This document shows, piece after piece, positions 53,803 through 62,334 of a stretch of 64,000 bases of DNA. The position numbers and the translations under genes were made by a program. This DNA comes from Flavobacteriales bacterium UBA972 (GTDB lineage Bacteria > Bacteroidota > Bacteroidia > Flavobacteriales > Schleiferiaceae). Numbering within the stretch: position 1 is the stretch's first letter; every line of letters begins with the position of its first letter. Under the pieces are notes generated by a model, which was not told where the DNA came from, searched no databases, and worked only from the letters and a program-made list of their open reading frames with translations. The DNA lies in NCBI GenBank assembly GCA_002292855.1, contig DBBY01000038.1:1-64000 (forward strand), written 5' to 3'.

Positions 53803-54483
53803 ATGAAGACCCTAGCTACCGTTCTGATTTTTTGCCTTGCTGTGGCCTCTGCTACCGCCCAGAATGCGGTCGATGCGCAAGGCCGCCGAAACGGTGCATG
53901 GTCTGCTAAGTACCCTAGTGGCCAGCCGCGCTATGAGGGCACTTTTGATGCGGGCGTTCCAGTGGGGCGTTTTGTCTACTACCACGAGAATGGTTTTCGA
54001 AGTGCCCAGATGGACTATCGGGGCCGCACGGGACTCTGCATGTCGGAACAGTTTGACGACAAGGGCAAGCTCATGGCTCGGGGAAAGTACCAGTCCGACC
54101 GACTGCGCGACAGCGTTTGGACCATTTATGCCTTTGACGGTACTCGCTTGGAGCTTGCGACCTATGCGGCCGGCGAGCTACAGGGTGCCTACACCATGTT
54201 TTACCCAGACGGGCAGGTGATGGAGCGCGGGGAATATGCCAAAGGCCTAAAAACCGGAGTTTGGACCCGCTTTAGCGACGTTGGCGCCAAGGAGCGAATC
54301 GCAACCTACGCAGAGGGCATGCTGCAGGGTACCTGGACCGAGTTTGATTCCAACGGCCGCACGTCGGTGGTGGGAAGCTACCGCAACGACCTGCGCGAGG
54401 GCAAGTGGAATTATTTGGAGCGCGGCGTTTTGCTGCGTTCTGAGGTTTACCGGCGCGGAATTCTTCAAGATCCTTCGAAGTAG
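53803..54483 (+). CDS. Secreted MORN-repeat (YwqK-like) protein
   Basis: A 226-residue protein with a signal peptide (about residues 1-19, ending ATAQ). At least six MORN_2-like repeats of the type G-x-W-x-x-Y-x-x-G-x-x-x-x-x-G follow (NGAWSAKYPSGQPRYEGTF, GAYTMFYPDGQVMERGEY). Members are often annotated YwqK antitoxin, but a secreted form argues against a toxin-antitoxin role here. It sits three bases after dnaE and one base overlaps mnmA. Confidence 0.8.
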   Translation: MKTLATVLIFCLAVASATAQNAVDAQGRRNGAWSAKYPSGQPRYEGTFDAGVPVGRFVYYHENGFRSAQMDYRGRTGLCMSEQFDDKGKLMARGKYQSDRLRDSVWTIYAFDGTRLELATYAAGELQGAYTMFYPDGQVMERGEYAKGLKTGVWTRFSDVGAKERIATYAEGMLQGTWTEFDSNGRTSVVGSYRNDLREGKWNYLERGVLLRSEVYRRGILQDPSK

Positions 54484-55628
54484 TGGCTCGTGTAGTGGTT
54501 GGTTTGTCGGGCGGGGTGGATTCCTCGGTGGCTGCCCTTTTGATGCAGCAGACTGGCCACGAGGTCATTGGAATTTTTATGCGCAACTGGAACGATGCCT
54601 CTCCCACGCTGGAGCAGGAGTGTCCTTGGATTGAGGATTCCAACGACGCCTTGCTGGTGGCCGAGAAGCTGGGTATTCCTTTTCAGGTGCTGGATTTGTC
54701 TCAGGAGTACAAGGTGCGCATTGTGGATTATATGTTTGCGGAGTACCAGGCTGGCCGCACTCCGAACCCCGACGTGCTGTGCAACAGGGAGATCAAGTTT
54801 GATCTTTTTTTGGAGGCCGCTCGAAGGCTTGGCGCGGACTTTATCGCTACCGGGCACTATGCGCGCGTGGAGCAGGACGACCAGGGTAGGTATCGGTTGC
54901 GCGCGGGCCTCGATGCAGGCAAGGATCAATCCTATTTTTTATGCCAGCTGAGTCAGGATCAGCTTTCGGAGGCACTCTTCCCCATCGGCGGACTCCAGAA
55001 GTCTGAGGTGCGACGCCTTGCCGCCGAAGCAGGACTGGTCACCGCGGCCAAGCACGATTCTCAGGGACTTTGCTTTATTGGGCATGTGCGCCTTCCTGAT
55101 TTTTTGCAGCAGCAGCTCAAACCCCGAGAGGGTCAGATTGTTGAAATTCCGCGGGATTCGGCCAAGCTGACTCCGGTTCCACGGGGCAAGCCATGGGACT
55201 TTGAGCCCCAAGACGGTGCGGTCGTTGGCCTGCACCAAGGTGCTCATTACTTCACCGTTGGCCAGCGCAAGGGACTTTTGGTGGGAGGGAAGCCTCTTCC
55301 GCTCTTTGTTTTGGCGACCGACGTAGTGCGCAATGTGGTCTACGTTGGCCAGGGCGAGGACCACCCCGGTTTGTACCGCAACGCCATCTGGATTGCCGCA
55401 GAAGACCTGCACTGGGTTCAGCCCTGGCGCGAGCTTGCCTCGGGAGAAAGGGCAACATACTCGCTACGGATTCGCTACCGTCAGGCCCTGGTCGAGGCAG
55501 AGCTTTGGAGGTCAGAGGGCGGACTCTGGATCGAATTCCGCAAACCCATGAAGGCTGTGGCTCCGGGGCAGTTTGCCGCCTGGTACGACGGCGGAGATTT
55601 AGTGGGCTCAGGAGTTATCTTTAGTTAA
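54483..55628 (+). CDS. mnmA: tRNA-specific 2-thiouridylase MnmA
   Basis: Adds sulfur to U34 of tRNA-Lys, -Glu and -Gln. The 381-residue product has the PP-loop GLSGGVDSSVAA at the start. The catalytic cysteines lie in DVLCNREIKF (near residue 100) and QGLCFIGHVR (near residue 198). The start is a GTG that shares one base with the preceding stop. Sulfur would come from a cysteine desulfurase elsewhere. Confidence 0.96.
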   Translation: MARVVVGLSGGVDSSVAALLMQQTGHEVIGIFMRNWNDASPTLEQECPWIEDSNDALLVAEKLGIPFQVLDLSQEYKVRIVDYMFAEYQAGRTPNPDVLCNREIKFDLFLEAARRLGADFIATGHYARVEQDDQGRYRLRAGLDAGKDQSYFLCQLSQDQLSEALFPIGGLQKSEVRRLAAEAGLVTAAKHDSQGLCFIGHVRLPDFLQQQLKPREGQIVEIPRDSAKLTPVPRGKPWDFEPQDGAVVGLHQGAHYFTVGQRKGLLVGGKPLPLFVLATDVVRNVVYVGQGEDHPGLYRNAIWIAAEDLHWVQPWRELASGERATYSLRIRYRQALVEAELWRSEGGLWIEFRKPMKAVAPGQFAAWYDGGDLVGSGVIFS

Positions 55629-57271
55629 TGCAAAGAATAATCCTCCTGTCTGCCCTGGTATTCTGGACCAGTGCTTCGTGGGCTCAAGACTCCGCAAAGA
55701 AATACTGGGTTTACCTCAATGAATCTGCTGTTGATTTTAGTCAACCCATGCTCGGCCCCGACGCATTGTCCCGCCGTAGCGCCCAAGGCATTGCCTTGAA
55801 AACTAGTGACTTTGCCCTTCAGCAATCCGCTGTGACCGCAGTGAATAGGGTTGCTGGCGTAGTGGGTCGAAGCCGTTGGCTCAGGGCAGTAGTCGTCAGG
55901 GCTAATGATACCCAGATTGCGCAGCTCAAGTCCCTTCCAGAGGTTGCTTCGCTTCAGCCGGTGGGCATTATGAAGCGCTCTCTGACTGAGCTCGAGGTTC
56001 CGCTTAGCCCGGCCAGTAAGGGCGACAGTAAAGGCCTCGAGCCTGATGAAGCATCGCCCAAACCTTCGTCTGAAGAAGAGGGAATCCAGGCCTACCAGTA
56101 CGGAGCCTCCTTGGCTCAAGTCACACAAATTCAGCTGGATGTGCTGCACGATGATGGTTTTGACGGTGCCGGAGTAAAGATTGCCCTCATGGACGGCGGT
56201 TTTACAGGCGCTCAGACTCATTCGGCCTTTCTTGGGGCCTGGCAGCAGGGTCGGGTTTTGGGTACCTGGGATTACGTCGACGGAGACAGCAACGTCTTTC
56301 ACCTCGGTAGCCACGGCATGAGCGTATGGAGTACCATTTGCTCCGACCTCGACGGAACCTTTGTAGGCACTGCGCCCAAGGCCTCGTTTTACCTTTTTAA
56401 GACCGAGAATCAAGCCACAGAAACGATTGCAGAAGAGTACCATTGGGTAATGGCCGCCGAGCGCTCCGACTCCCTGGGCGTTGACGTGATCAATACCTCT
56501 CTGGGGTACACCACCTTCGATAACGGAATCGACGACCACAGCTACGCCGACATGGACGGGCGCAGTACCCCGATTTCTATTGCCGCAGTGGCGGCAGCCC
56601 GCACCGGAATGATCCTTTGCATCTCCGCCGGCAACGAGGGCAGCTCCAGCTGGAAGTACATTTCTGCTCCTGCAGACGCTGATTCGATTTTAGCCGTCGG
56701 TGCCGTGGACCAGTTTGGCATTCGGGCAGGGTTTAGCAGCCAGGGCCCATCCTTTGACGGCCGCATCAAGCCCGACGTCGCCGCTCGAGGCCTGGGTGCC
56801 GCCGTCATGAATTCGAATGGCCAAGTAGCCACGTCATCAGGAACGAGCTTCTCGTCGCCCATCATGGCTGGGGCCATGGCCAGCCTGGTTCAGGCGGCCA
56901 AGATGCTTCCCAACGGATATTCTGCTCAAAATTTGATTCAGCGCGTGCGCCTCTCTGCCAGTCAGGCCTTTGCGCCGGACTCTTTTTTGGGCTATGGTAT
57001 CCCCAACTTTGCCACGGTCTACAACGGACTCGGTCTGAACAGCGCCCCAGTGAGTCATCCCTGGGTTCTCAACCAATCCAACGACGGAGCCTGGATTCTG
57101 CGCCGCATGGACCTGCGCAGCAGCGACCGCTTGGAGTATTTTGCGGCAGACGGAAGGCTGATTCAGTCTTTTGAGGTGGCACAGGGCCAAGCGGAGGTTC
57201 GCATTGAACCCCAGTCCTTTTGGGGCTTTGTGCGCAGCAAGACCCAGGTCTTGCCCGTGGCTCCAAGGTAG
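55628..57271 (+). CDS. Secreted subtilisin-family (S8) protease
   Basis: A 547-residue exported serine protease. A signal peptide (about residues 1-19, ending WAQD) and a prodomain-like region precede the catalytic domain. Triad: Asp in IALMDGGF (near residue 192), His in LGSHGMSVWS (near 230) and Ser in GTSFSSPIMAG (near 408), with the oxyanion Asn in ISAGNEG. The C-terminal end LEYFAADGRLIQSFEV... resembles a short type A sorting tail of the type IX secretion system. It shares one base with mnmA. Confidence 0.92.
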   Translation: MQRIILLSALVFWTSASWAQDSAKKYWVYLNESAVDFSQPMLGPDALSRRSAQGIALKTSDFALQQSAVTAVNRVAGVVGRSRWLRAVVVRANDTQIAQLKSLPEVASLQPVGIMKRSLTELEVPLSPASKGDSKGLEPDEASPKPSSEEEGIQAYQYGASLAQVTQIQLDVLHDDGFDGAGVKIALMDGGFTGAQTHSAFLGAWQQGRVLGTWDYVDGDSNVFHLGSHGMSVWSTICSDLDGTFVGTAPKASFYLFKTENQATETIAEEYHWVMAAERSDSLGVDVINTSLGYTTFDNGIDDHSYADMDGRSTPISIAAVAAARTGMILCISAGNEGSSSWKYISAPADADSILAVGAVDQFGIRAGFSSQGPSFDGRIKPDVAARGLGAAVMNSNGQVATSSGTSFSSPIMAGAMASLVQAAKMLPNGYSAQNLIQRVRLSASQAFAPDSFLGYGIPNFATVYNGLGLNSAPVSHPWVLNQSNDGAWILRRMDLRSSDRLEYFAADGRLIQSFEVAQGQAEVRIEPQSFWGFVRSKTQVLPVAPR

Positions 57272-57274
57272 TTG

Positions 57275-57298
57275 GGCTCCACAATCGTGGGCCATTTT
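57275..57298. terminator. Weak hairpin between convergent genes
   Basis: GGC(T)CCAC pairs with GTGGGCC around AATC with one bulge, followed by ATTTTA. It may end the mnmA-subtilase transcript. No strong T run. Confidence 0.4.
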
Positions 57299-57334
57299 AT
57301 GCACGGGAGTTAATCCGCACAAAGTCTCAATTGA

Positions 57335-57931
57335 CTAAAATCGGGCGTCGTAGGTCGTGCCCATGCTCGGCTTCTCGCCCAAGAGGCGTGCCATGCAAAC
57401 CTTTTTTACCATGTTGAACACGGCCATGTGAACGTCCTCAGCCACCTCCATGTCCATGGCGACGGAGTGGATGTTGAGGTCGGCCATTTCTCGGAGCAAA
57501 CCGCCCTTGAAACCGGTCATTCCCACCAGGGTAGCCCCGTTGGCTTGGGCGTATTCCCCTGCCTTTAGGACGTTGCGCGAGTTTCCGCTGCCGCTGATTC
57601 CAATGACTAAGTCTCCGGGCTGAAGGTAGTTTTTGAGTGGCTCAACAAAAATGTCGTCCCAGCCGATGTCGTTGGCAATGGCCATCATGCTGGGGAGATT
57701 ATCGTTGAGACAGATCATTTTAAACCGCTTGTCAAGTCCGTAGGAGGCACCTTTGAGGAAGTCCCCTGCCGCGTGGCTTGCGCTGGCACCGGAGCCGCCG
57801 TTGCCCATGGTAAAAATCTGGGCTCCGCGCTCGTGGGCATCCAAAAAAAGTGCAGCAAGCTGGTCAATAGCATTCATATCAAGCGCTTCAAGCGTTTGAA
57901 TGAGAAGGCTGCGGTATTCGGTGGGATTCAT
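57335..57931 (-). CDS. gmhA: Sedoheptulose 7-phosphate isomerase
   Basis: First step of ADP- or GDP-heptose synthesis, converting sedoheptulose 7-phosphate to D-glycero-D-manno-heptose 7-phosphate. The 198-residue SIS-domain protein has MGNGGSGASASHAAGDFL near residues 41-58 and the ISGSGNSRNVLKA phosphate-binding loop near 110. Last gene of a three-gene minus-strand operon, 12 bases after the kinase gene. Confidence 0.93.
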   Translation of the reverse strand: MNPTEYRSLLIQTLEALDMNAIDQLAALFLDAHERGAQIFTMGNGGSGASASHAAGDFLKGASYGLDKRFKMICLNDNLPSMMAIANDIGWDDIFVEPLKNYLQPGDLVIGISGSGNSRNVLKAGEYAQANGATLVGMTGFKGGLLREMADLNIHSVAMDMEVAEDVHMAVFNMVKKVCMARLLGEKPSMGTTYDARF

Positions 57932-57943
57932 GCTGGGTTCGGT

Positions 57944-58942
57944 TTAGCGCTGCAAGTTCGGTTGTTCGTCGGAATAAATGATGCGAGAGCCCTCACTGTC
58001 CCAGTTAAAGGGAAAAGGGCGAAGGTCGCTGAGTGCCGCATCCAGGGCAGCATGGTCTTGTGGTCGCGCCACAAAGAGCATGAACCCACCGCCTCCTGCG
58101 CCAAGAAGTTTGCCGCCTAGGGCTCCGGCCTTCATTCCTCGCTCGTAGGCATTTTGAATGGCCGAATCGCTGATTCCGCTGGCAAGACTTTGCTTGAGCA
58201 GCCAGTTTTCGTGCATTAATCGGCCGCATTCGGTCCAATTGCTCGTTCCAAGGGCTGCCGCTAAAGGGTCTACAAGCTGAACCATTTCGCGCAAAACGTC
58301 CTGCTTGCTCCGCTTGGCGCTCTCCAAACTTTGCTGGGCCAAAATAGCCGATGCGGAGCGTTGATTGCCCAAATAATACAGCCTTAGGTGCCGCAGCCAG
58401 CCCTCCGGGTCGGGAAGCGCCACAGGGTGCACACTCACGGATTCGTCGGGCTCAAAACGGTAAATATGAAAGCCCCCAAAGGCCGCCGCGTACTGATCCT
58501 GCTTGCCAATGGGTTCGCCCAAATCGCCGAGTTCTACCATGCAGGCCTGCTCCGCGAGCCAAGACTTGGATGCTTCGTCGCCCCTCCCAAGCCTTGCCAT
58601 GAGGTTGTGCAGGGTTCCCACCGTGAACGACGACGACGAGCCCATTCCGGTGCCCGAAGGCACGTCGGCAATGCTGCTGATTTCTAGTCCGGTCCCAAGG
58701 TTTAAGCGGGTCAGAATAGCCCGCAGTAGGGGGTGCTGAAGGGCTCCAACGCTCGAAACCGTTTCGGTGCTCGAGTACTTCGTGCGGATTTGTCCCGATT
58801 CAAAAAAATCGTGGCTGCTGACGTAGAGGTACTTGTCAATGGTGCTCGAGAGCACGGCGCCTCCGTGCTCGCGGTAGTAGGCGGGCAGGTCAGAACCCCC
58901 ACCGACGTAGGATATTCTAAAGGGAGTGCGGCTAATGATCAT
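57944..58942 (-). CDS. hddA: D-glycero-alpha-D-manno-heptose 7-phosphate kinase
   Basis: A 332-residue GHMP kinase. Marks are the N-terminal MIISRTPFRISYVGGGSDLP, the GHMP ATP motif PSGTGMGSSSSFTVG near residue 95, and the C-terminal GGKLLGAGGGGFMLF. The start at 58942 is chosen because it begins the family sequence and overlaps the upstream stop by four bases (ATGA). The product, heptose 1,7-bisphosphate, is the substrate of the HAD half of the next protein. It belongs to the GDP-heptose route rather than HldE. Confidence 0.92.
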   Translation of the reverse strand: MIISRTPFRISYVGGGSDLPAYYREHGGAVLSSTIDKYLYVSSHDFFESGQIRTKYSSTETVSSVGALQHPLLRAILTRLNLGTGLEISSIADVPSGTGMGSSSSFTVGTLHNLMARLGRGDEASKSWLAEQACMVELGDLGEPIGKQDQYAAAFGGFHIYRFEPDESVSVHPVALPDPEGWLRHLRLYYLGNQRSASAILAQQSLESAKRSKQDVLREMVQLVDPLAAALGTSNWTECGRLMHENWLLKQSLASGISDSAIQNAYERGMKAGALGGKLLGAGGGGFMLFVARPQDHAALDAALSDLRPFPFNWDSEGSRIIYSDEQPNLQR

Positions 58943-60270
58943 TGAGGCGAAGTTCGCACCTTTTCTCGTTCCAATATCCAATCGACGGCCGCAGACAAAT
59001 CGTCTACCTGAGCAGTGGGCTGCACTTCGCTCGGCAAGAGTCCGTGCCCCGTACGCACGCGCAGAGTCGCGGCAAGCCCGGCTGCCTGGCCTGCCTGAAT
59101 GTCTCGCGGACTGTCGCCCACCATGAAGCTCTCGCTTAAATTCACATTAAAGCGCTCCCCCGCCTCGAGGAGCATGCCGGGCTTGGGCTTTCGGCAGCTG
59201 CATTCGATTTTGTAGGCGGGGTTTTCTTCAGGAAAACCTCCCTTCGGATGGTGCGGACAGTAGTAAATGGCGTCCACAAAGGCACCCGCTTCATCGGCCA
59301 GTAGGCGTTCCATGCGGGCATGAATGCGATCCACGCCCGCTTCGTCGGTCAGATTCCGCGCTACAACGCTTTGGTTGGTGACCACCACCGCAATAAAGTT
59401 GCTTTGGTTGAGCCGGTAAATTGCCTCGGCGGCCCCGGGAATGAGCTCCATTTCGTCGGGACTTTTAATTAAGTCGCTGTCTATATTGATGACTCCATCG
59501 CGGTCCAGAAACACGGCGCGCTGCGGGTTGCGCAGGTTGCGGGCTTCGACCTTGCCGCTGCGCAGGGCGCCTTCGACCTGATCGCGTCGCTTGGGATTGC
59601 CCATGTCTTTAATGTACTCTGGGCTCGAGTAGGCAAACATTCGGAGTTGTTCAACCCAAACTGGGAACAAATCGCGGCCAAAATCGCTGGATACTCCTTG
59701 CGGAATATGCTGAAGCACGCTCGGTTCAAAAAGATAAAGCGCCGCATTCACTGCGTTGCGGACCTCTCGTTCTGCGGGGTGGGGTTTGCCATAGACCGCT
59801 CGGATTCGCCCTGTGGCGTCGGCGTCGACCAAATCGCTGTCGTAGGGATGGTCGTTGGGGTGCACCAAAAGGCTGGCATCGGCCAGATTAAGACGGTGGT
59901 AGGCCTCCATGCGCCCCAGGTCAATGCTGCTCAAGGTGTCGGCATAAAAAACCCAAAAGGGCTCGTGACCGAGGTAGTCTTTTAGTTCTGCCAGGGCTCC
60001 AGCAGTTCCAAGAGGTTCTGATTCAACAAAATAATCAATGGAAACTCCCCAGGCTGAACCGTCGCCAAAGTGGCTTTGAAGCTGCTCGCCGAGGTGCCCG
60101 AGCGTGAAAATAAACCTGCGCAAACCCTGGGCAGCATAGGTGCGCACCAGGTGTTCCGCAATGGGGATTCCGTCAACCGGAACCATGGGCTTGGCCAGGC
60201 CCGGGAAGGCCGGAGCAAGTCTGGTTCCCTTACCGCCTGCTAAAACGACTGCGGTAGAAACAGCAGTCAT
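58939..60270 (-). CDS. Fusion of heptose-1-phosphate guanylyltransferase (HddC-like) and heptose-bisphosphatase (GmhB-like)
   Basis: A 443-residue two-domain enzyme. Residues 1-235 form a nucleotidyltransferase with LAGGKGTRLAPAFPGLAKPM, a signature of sugar-1-phosphate nucleotidyltransferases. Residues 250-435 form a HAD phosphatase with DRDGVINIDSD and a zinc site CPHHPKGG...CSCRKPKPGM typical of GmhB. The phosphatase would make heptose 1-phosphate and the transferase GDP-heptose. The order in the chain is transferase first. First gene of the operon. Confidence 0.9.
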   Translation of the reverse strand: MTAVSTAVVLAGGKGTRLAPAFPGLAKPMVPVDGIPIAEHLVRTYAAQGLRRFIFTLGHLGEQLQSHFGDGSAWGVSIDYFVESEPLGTAGALAELKDYLGHEPFWVFYADTLSSIDLGRMEAYHRLNLADASLLVHPNDHPYDSDLVDADATGRIRAVYGKPHPAEREVRNAVNAALYLFEPSVLQHIPQGVSSDFGRDLFPVWVEQLRMFAYSSPEYIKDMGNPKRRDQVEGALRSGKVEARNLRNPQRAVFLDRDGVINIDSDLIKSPDEMELIPGAAEAIYRLNQSNFIAVVVTNQSVVARNLTDEAGVDRIHARMERLLADEAGAFVDAIYYCPHHPKGGFPEENPAYKIECSCRKPKPGMLLEAGERFNVNLSESFMVGDSPRDIQAGQAAGLAATLRVRTGHGLLPSEVQPTAQVDDLSAAVDWILEREKVRTSPQ

Positions 60271-60275
60271 GCTGC

Positions 60276-60593
60276 CTAAATATGTGCTTCGATCTTCGAA
60301 GCAAGAATGTTCTTTGGAACGACGCCAACTTGCTTGTCGACGATTTCGCCACCCTTAAAAATAAGTAGGGTAGGAATGTTTCGGATTCCAAACTGGGAGG
60401 CAAGTTCACCCTCGCTGTCCACGTTAACCTTGCCGACCGTAGCACGCCCTTCAAAGTCAATGGCCAACTCCGAAACGATGGGCCCAACCACGCGGCATGG
60501 TCCGCACCATTCTGCCCAAAAGTCCACGAGGACTGGCTTGTCGGAGCTAAGTACGAGTTCTTTGAAGTTTGCAGCAGTAAAGTCTAGAGCCAT
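60276..60593 (-). CDS. trxA: Thioredoxin
   Basis: A 105-residue cytoplasmic disulfide reductant with WAEWCGPCRVVGP near residues 28-40 and the cis-Pro IRNIPTLLIF near residues 71-80. It is a likely partner of trxB at the left edge of the window. It stands five bases upstream of the heptose operon, which may be read from the same promoter. Confidence 0.96.
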   Translation of the reverse strand: MALDFTAANFKELVLSSDKPVLVDFWAEWCGPCRVVGPIVSELAIDFEGRATVGKVNVDSEGELASQFGIRNIPTLLIFKGGEIVDKQVGVVPKNILASKIEAHI

Positions 60594-60624
60594 GGTTTTA
60601 ATTTGTTAGTGGAGCTTAGTCATG

Positions 60625-60632
60625 CAAAGATA
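60625..60632 (-). promoter_or_regulatory. Promoter -7 element of trxA
   Basis: The minus strand reads TATCTTTG, matching TAnnTTTG, 31 bases before the trxA ATG. Confidence 0.6.
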
Positions 60633-60744
60633 CGAAGCCCAAACGTGGAGCTTTGCCTATGATAGCCCTGAATTATATAGATTTTTTAAACCGGTTTAGG
60701 TGCATAATCCATTTAAAAAAATAATTTTATACCTTTAAATGGCC

Positions 60745-60963
60745 ATGAAGTTTGCCGCAACCCTCCTCCTTGTTTTGGCTTTTGCCCTCTCGTCCTGTGA
60801 AGGCCCCATAGACCCGGCCTGCAAAGGCGAGGCCAGGTTAGACTGCGTTTGCCCACAGAACTATGCCCCAGTCTGCGGTTGCGACGAGGTCACCTACGGC
60901 AACAGCTGCGAGGCGGAATGCGCAGGCGTAAAATCATGGACTCCTGGGGAGTGCGGCAACTAG
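60745..60963 (+). CDS. Kazal-type protease inhibitor lipoprotein
   Basis: A 72-residue protein from the ATG at 60745 (60739 is an alternative two codons earlier). A lipoprotein signal ends LSSC near residue 18. A Kazal domain follows, with the six-cysteine pattern C-x-C-x(6)-C-x-C...Y-x-x-x-C-x(3)-C...C (VCGCDEVTYGNSCEAEC). It would protect the cell surface against serine proteases. It is read alone, with an AT-rich upstream region (about 60660-60738). Confidence 0.85.
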   Translation: MKFAATLLLVLAFALSSCEGPIDPACKGEARLDCVCPQNYAPVCGCDEVTYGNSCEAECAGVKSWTPGECGN

Positions 60964-61024
60964 CGCCGACCTAGTCCTTAGCATCAAGTGATTCAGGCTG
61001 AGCCAGCTAGGGCTTGATGCCAAC

Positions 61025-61056
61025 AAAAAAGCCTGCAGATAAAGCAGGCTTTTGTG
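61025..61056 (-). terminator. Terminator of tRNA-Asp
   Basis: On the minus strand AAGCCTGC pairs with GCAGGCTT around a seven-base loop and is followed by TTTTTT. It lies 13 bases past the tRNA 3' end. Confidence 0.85.
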
Positions 61057-61063
61057 TTTCTGG

Positions 61064-61137
61064 CGGTGCGGACGGGACTCGAACCCGCGACCCCCGGCGT
61101 GACAGGCCGGTATTCTAACCAACTGAACTACCGCACC
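61064..61137 (-). tRNA. tRNA-Asp (anticodon GTC)
   Basis: On the minus strand the acceptor GGTGCGG pairs with CCGCACC, and the anticodon stem CCGGC/GCCGG encloses CTGTCAC, giving anticodon GTC. The T arm is GCGGG-TTCGAGT-CCCGT with a discriminator G. CCA is not encoded. Confidence 0.95.
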
Positions 61138-61161
61138 AGAAGGGCTGCAAATATACGCGGT

Positions 61162-62334
61162 CTAGGTAGATTTTAAAATGCTTGCCGGACTCATTTTTTT
61201 AATCCAAATCCAGGGTAAAAACAGGGAGGGAGTGAAGCTCAAAATGACCGCCAAATAGAGCCATAAAAAACGGCTAAATTCCCATGATACAGGAACTTGA
61301 TCCACATAGTAGGTATCGGGATTAAGGCGAATTATGCCCGTCATCTCTTGGGTAAAGAGAAGGGCGAAGGCAATTCCCGTTCCCCAAAGAGCCCCTCGAA
61401 GCATCATGGGCGCAAGCATTCCGGCCAAAGCAAGGGGAGCCTGAGATGCTGACCAGCCCAGGGCGCGCAACAAGGCTAGGGCGCGCTGCTGCTCCAGAGA
61501 AAGTATGAGTAGGGTTCCGCCCAGGTTCACGGCGCCTACAATCATGAGTACCAAGGCCAAAATGGTCACGTTGGCATCAAATAAATCCAGCCATTGATAC
61601 AGGGCAACAAGATCATCCTGAGGTAAATAGACTTCAAGATTAAAGGGAATCTCCTCACGAAGGAGCTTCGCCTCAGCGCCAGTGAACGCTGACTCGTCGA
61701 TGCGCACCCAGGTCGCTTGGGCGCTGTCGGGCCATCGCTGCAGCGTGCGGATTCCGTCGAGCAGTCCTACCGCAGTTTGTGAATCCCATTCGGCCAGGCC
61801 TGTTTCGTACAGTCCGGTTACGGTGAGGTAGCGAAGGGTAGGGGCGGCGCCGGTTTCACGGCTTGCATAAAAGGGCATCTCGTCGCCCACTTTGAGACCA
61901 AGTCGAGCACTTAGCTTTCGGCTCAGTACTACGTCGTAGGTGCTTTGTGGGGCAACCCCGTCCACCAAAAGCTGGTCCCACTGGGGATTCCATCGCTGCC
62001 AACCAAGCCACTGCAGACCCTCCATGCCCTCGGGACCAGAAGCTACGCCGGCCTTCCAAGCCATTTGCATCCAGCGTGCGGAGTCCAGGTCCAATACCTG
62101 GTAGTGAGGCTGGGTTTCGTAGGGGCTGTTTTGGTCCAGGCTCCGAATTTGCGCGCTGCCATAGAATAAACCGACCTTTTGGCGTATCGCGGATTGTAGT
62201 CCGCCCGAGAAGGACGTGGCGAGGGTAAGTGTCGCAAAGGTGCTTGCTACCACGGCGGTGGCTATTATCTTGGCCCTGCGTTGCCCTTGGCTGGATGCAC
62301 TCCAGCGCCGACCGAGCAGCCAAGAAAAACTCAT
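61162..62334 (-). CDS. ABC transporter permease of the LolC/LolE-FtsX type
   Basis: A 390-residue inner-membrane protein starting MSFSWLLGRRWSASSQ. The first transmembrane helix is near residues 25-45, a large periplasmic domain spans about 50-260, and three helices of the FtsX domain follow (about 265-295, 315-340 and 355-380). The layout is that of LolC/LolE or MacB-like permeases, which extract lipoproteins or export substrates. The ATPase is not adjacent. The frame extends 17 codons upstream, but the start at 62334 matches the family and lies on the divergent NamZ start. Confidence 0.88.
   Translation of the reverse strand: MSFSWLLGRRWSASSQGQRRAKIIATAVVASTFATLTLATSFSGGLQSAIRQKVGLFYGSAQIRSLDQNSPYETQPHYQVLDLDSARWMQMAWKAGVASGPEGMEGLQWLGWQRWNPQWDQLLVDGVAPQSTYDVVLSRKLSARLGLKVGDEMPFYASRETGAAPTLRYLTVTGLYETGLAEWDSQTAVGLLDGIRTLQRWPDSAQATWVRIDESAFTGAEAKLLREEIPFNLEVYLPQDDLVALYQWLDLFDANVTILALVLMIVGAVNLGGTLLILSLEQQRALALLRALGWSASQAPLALAGMLAPMMLRGALWGTGIAFALLFTQEMTGIIRLNPDTYYVDQVPVSWEFSRFLWLYLAVILSFTPSLFLPWIWIKKMSPASILKST

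Noticed and set aside
53803..54483. Toxin-antitoxin module
   Set aside because: The MORN protein has a signal peptide and no toxin gene is adjacent.
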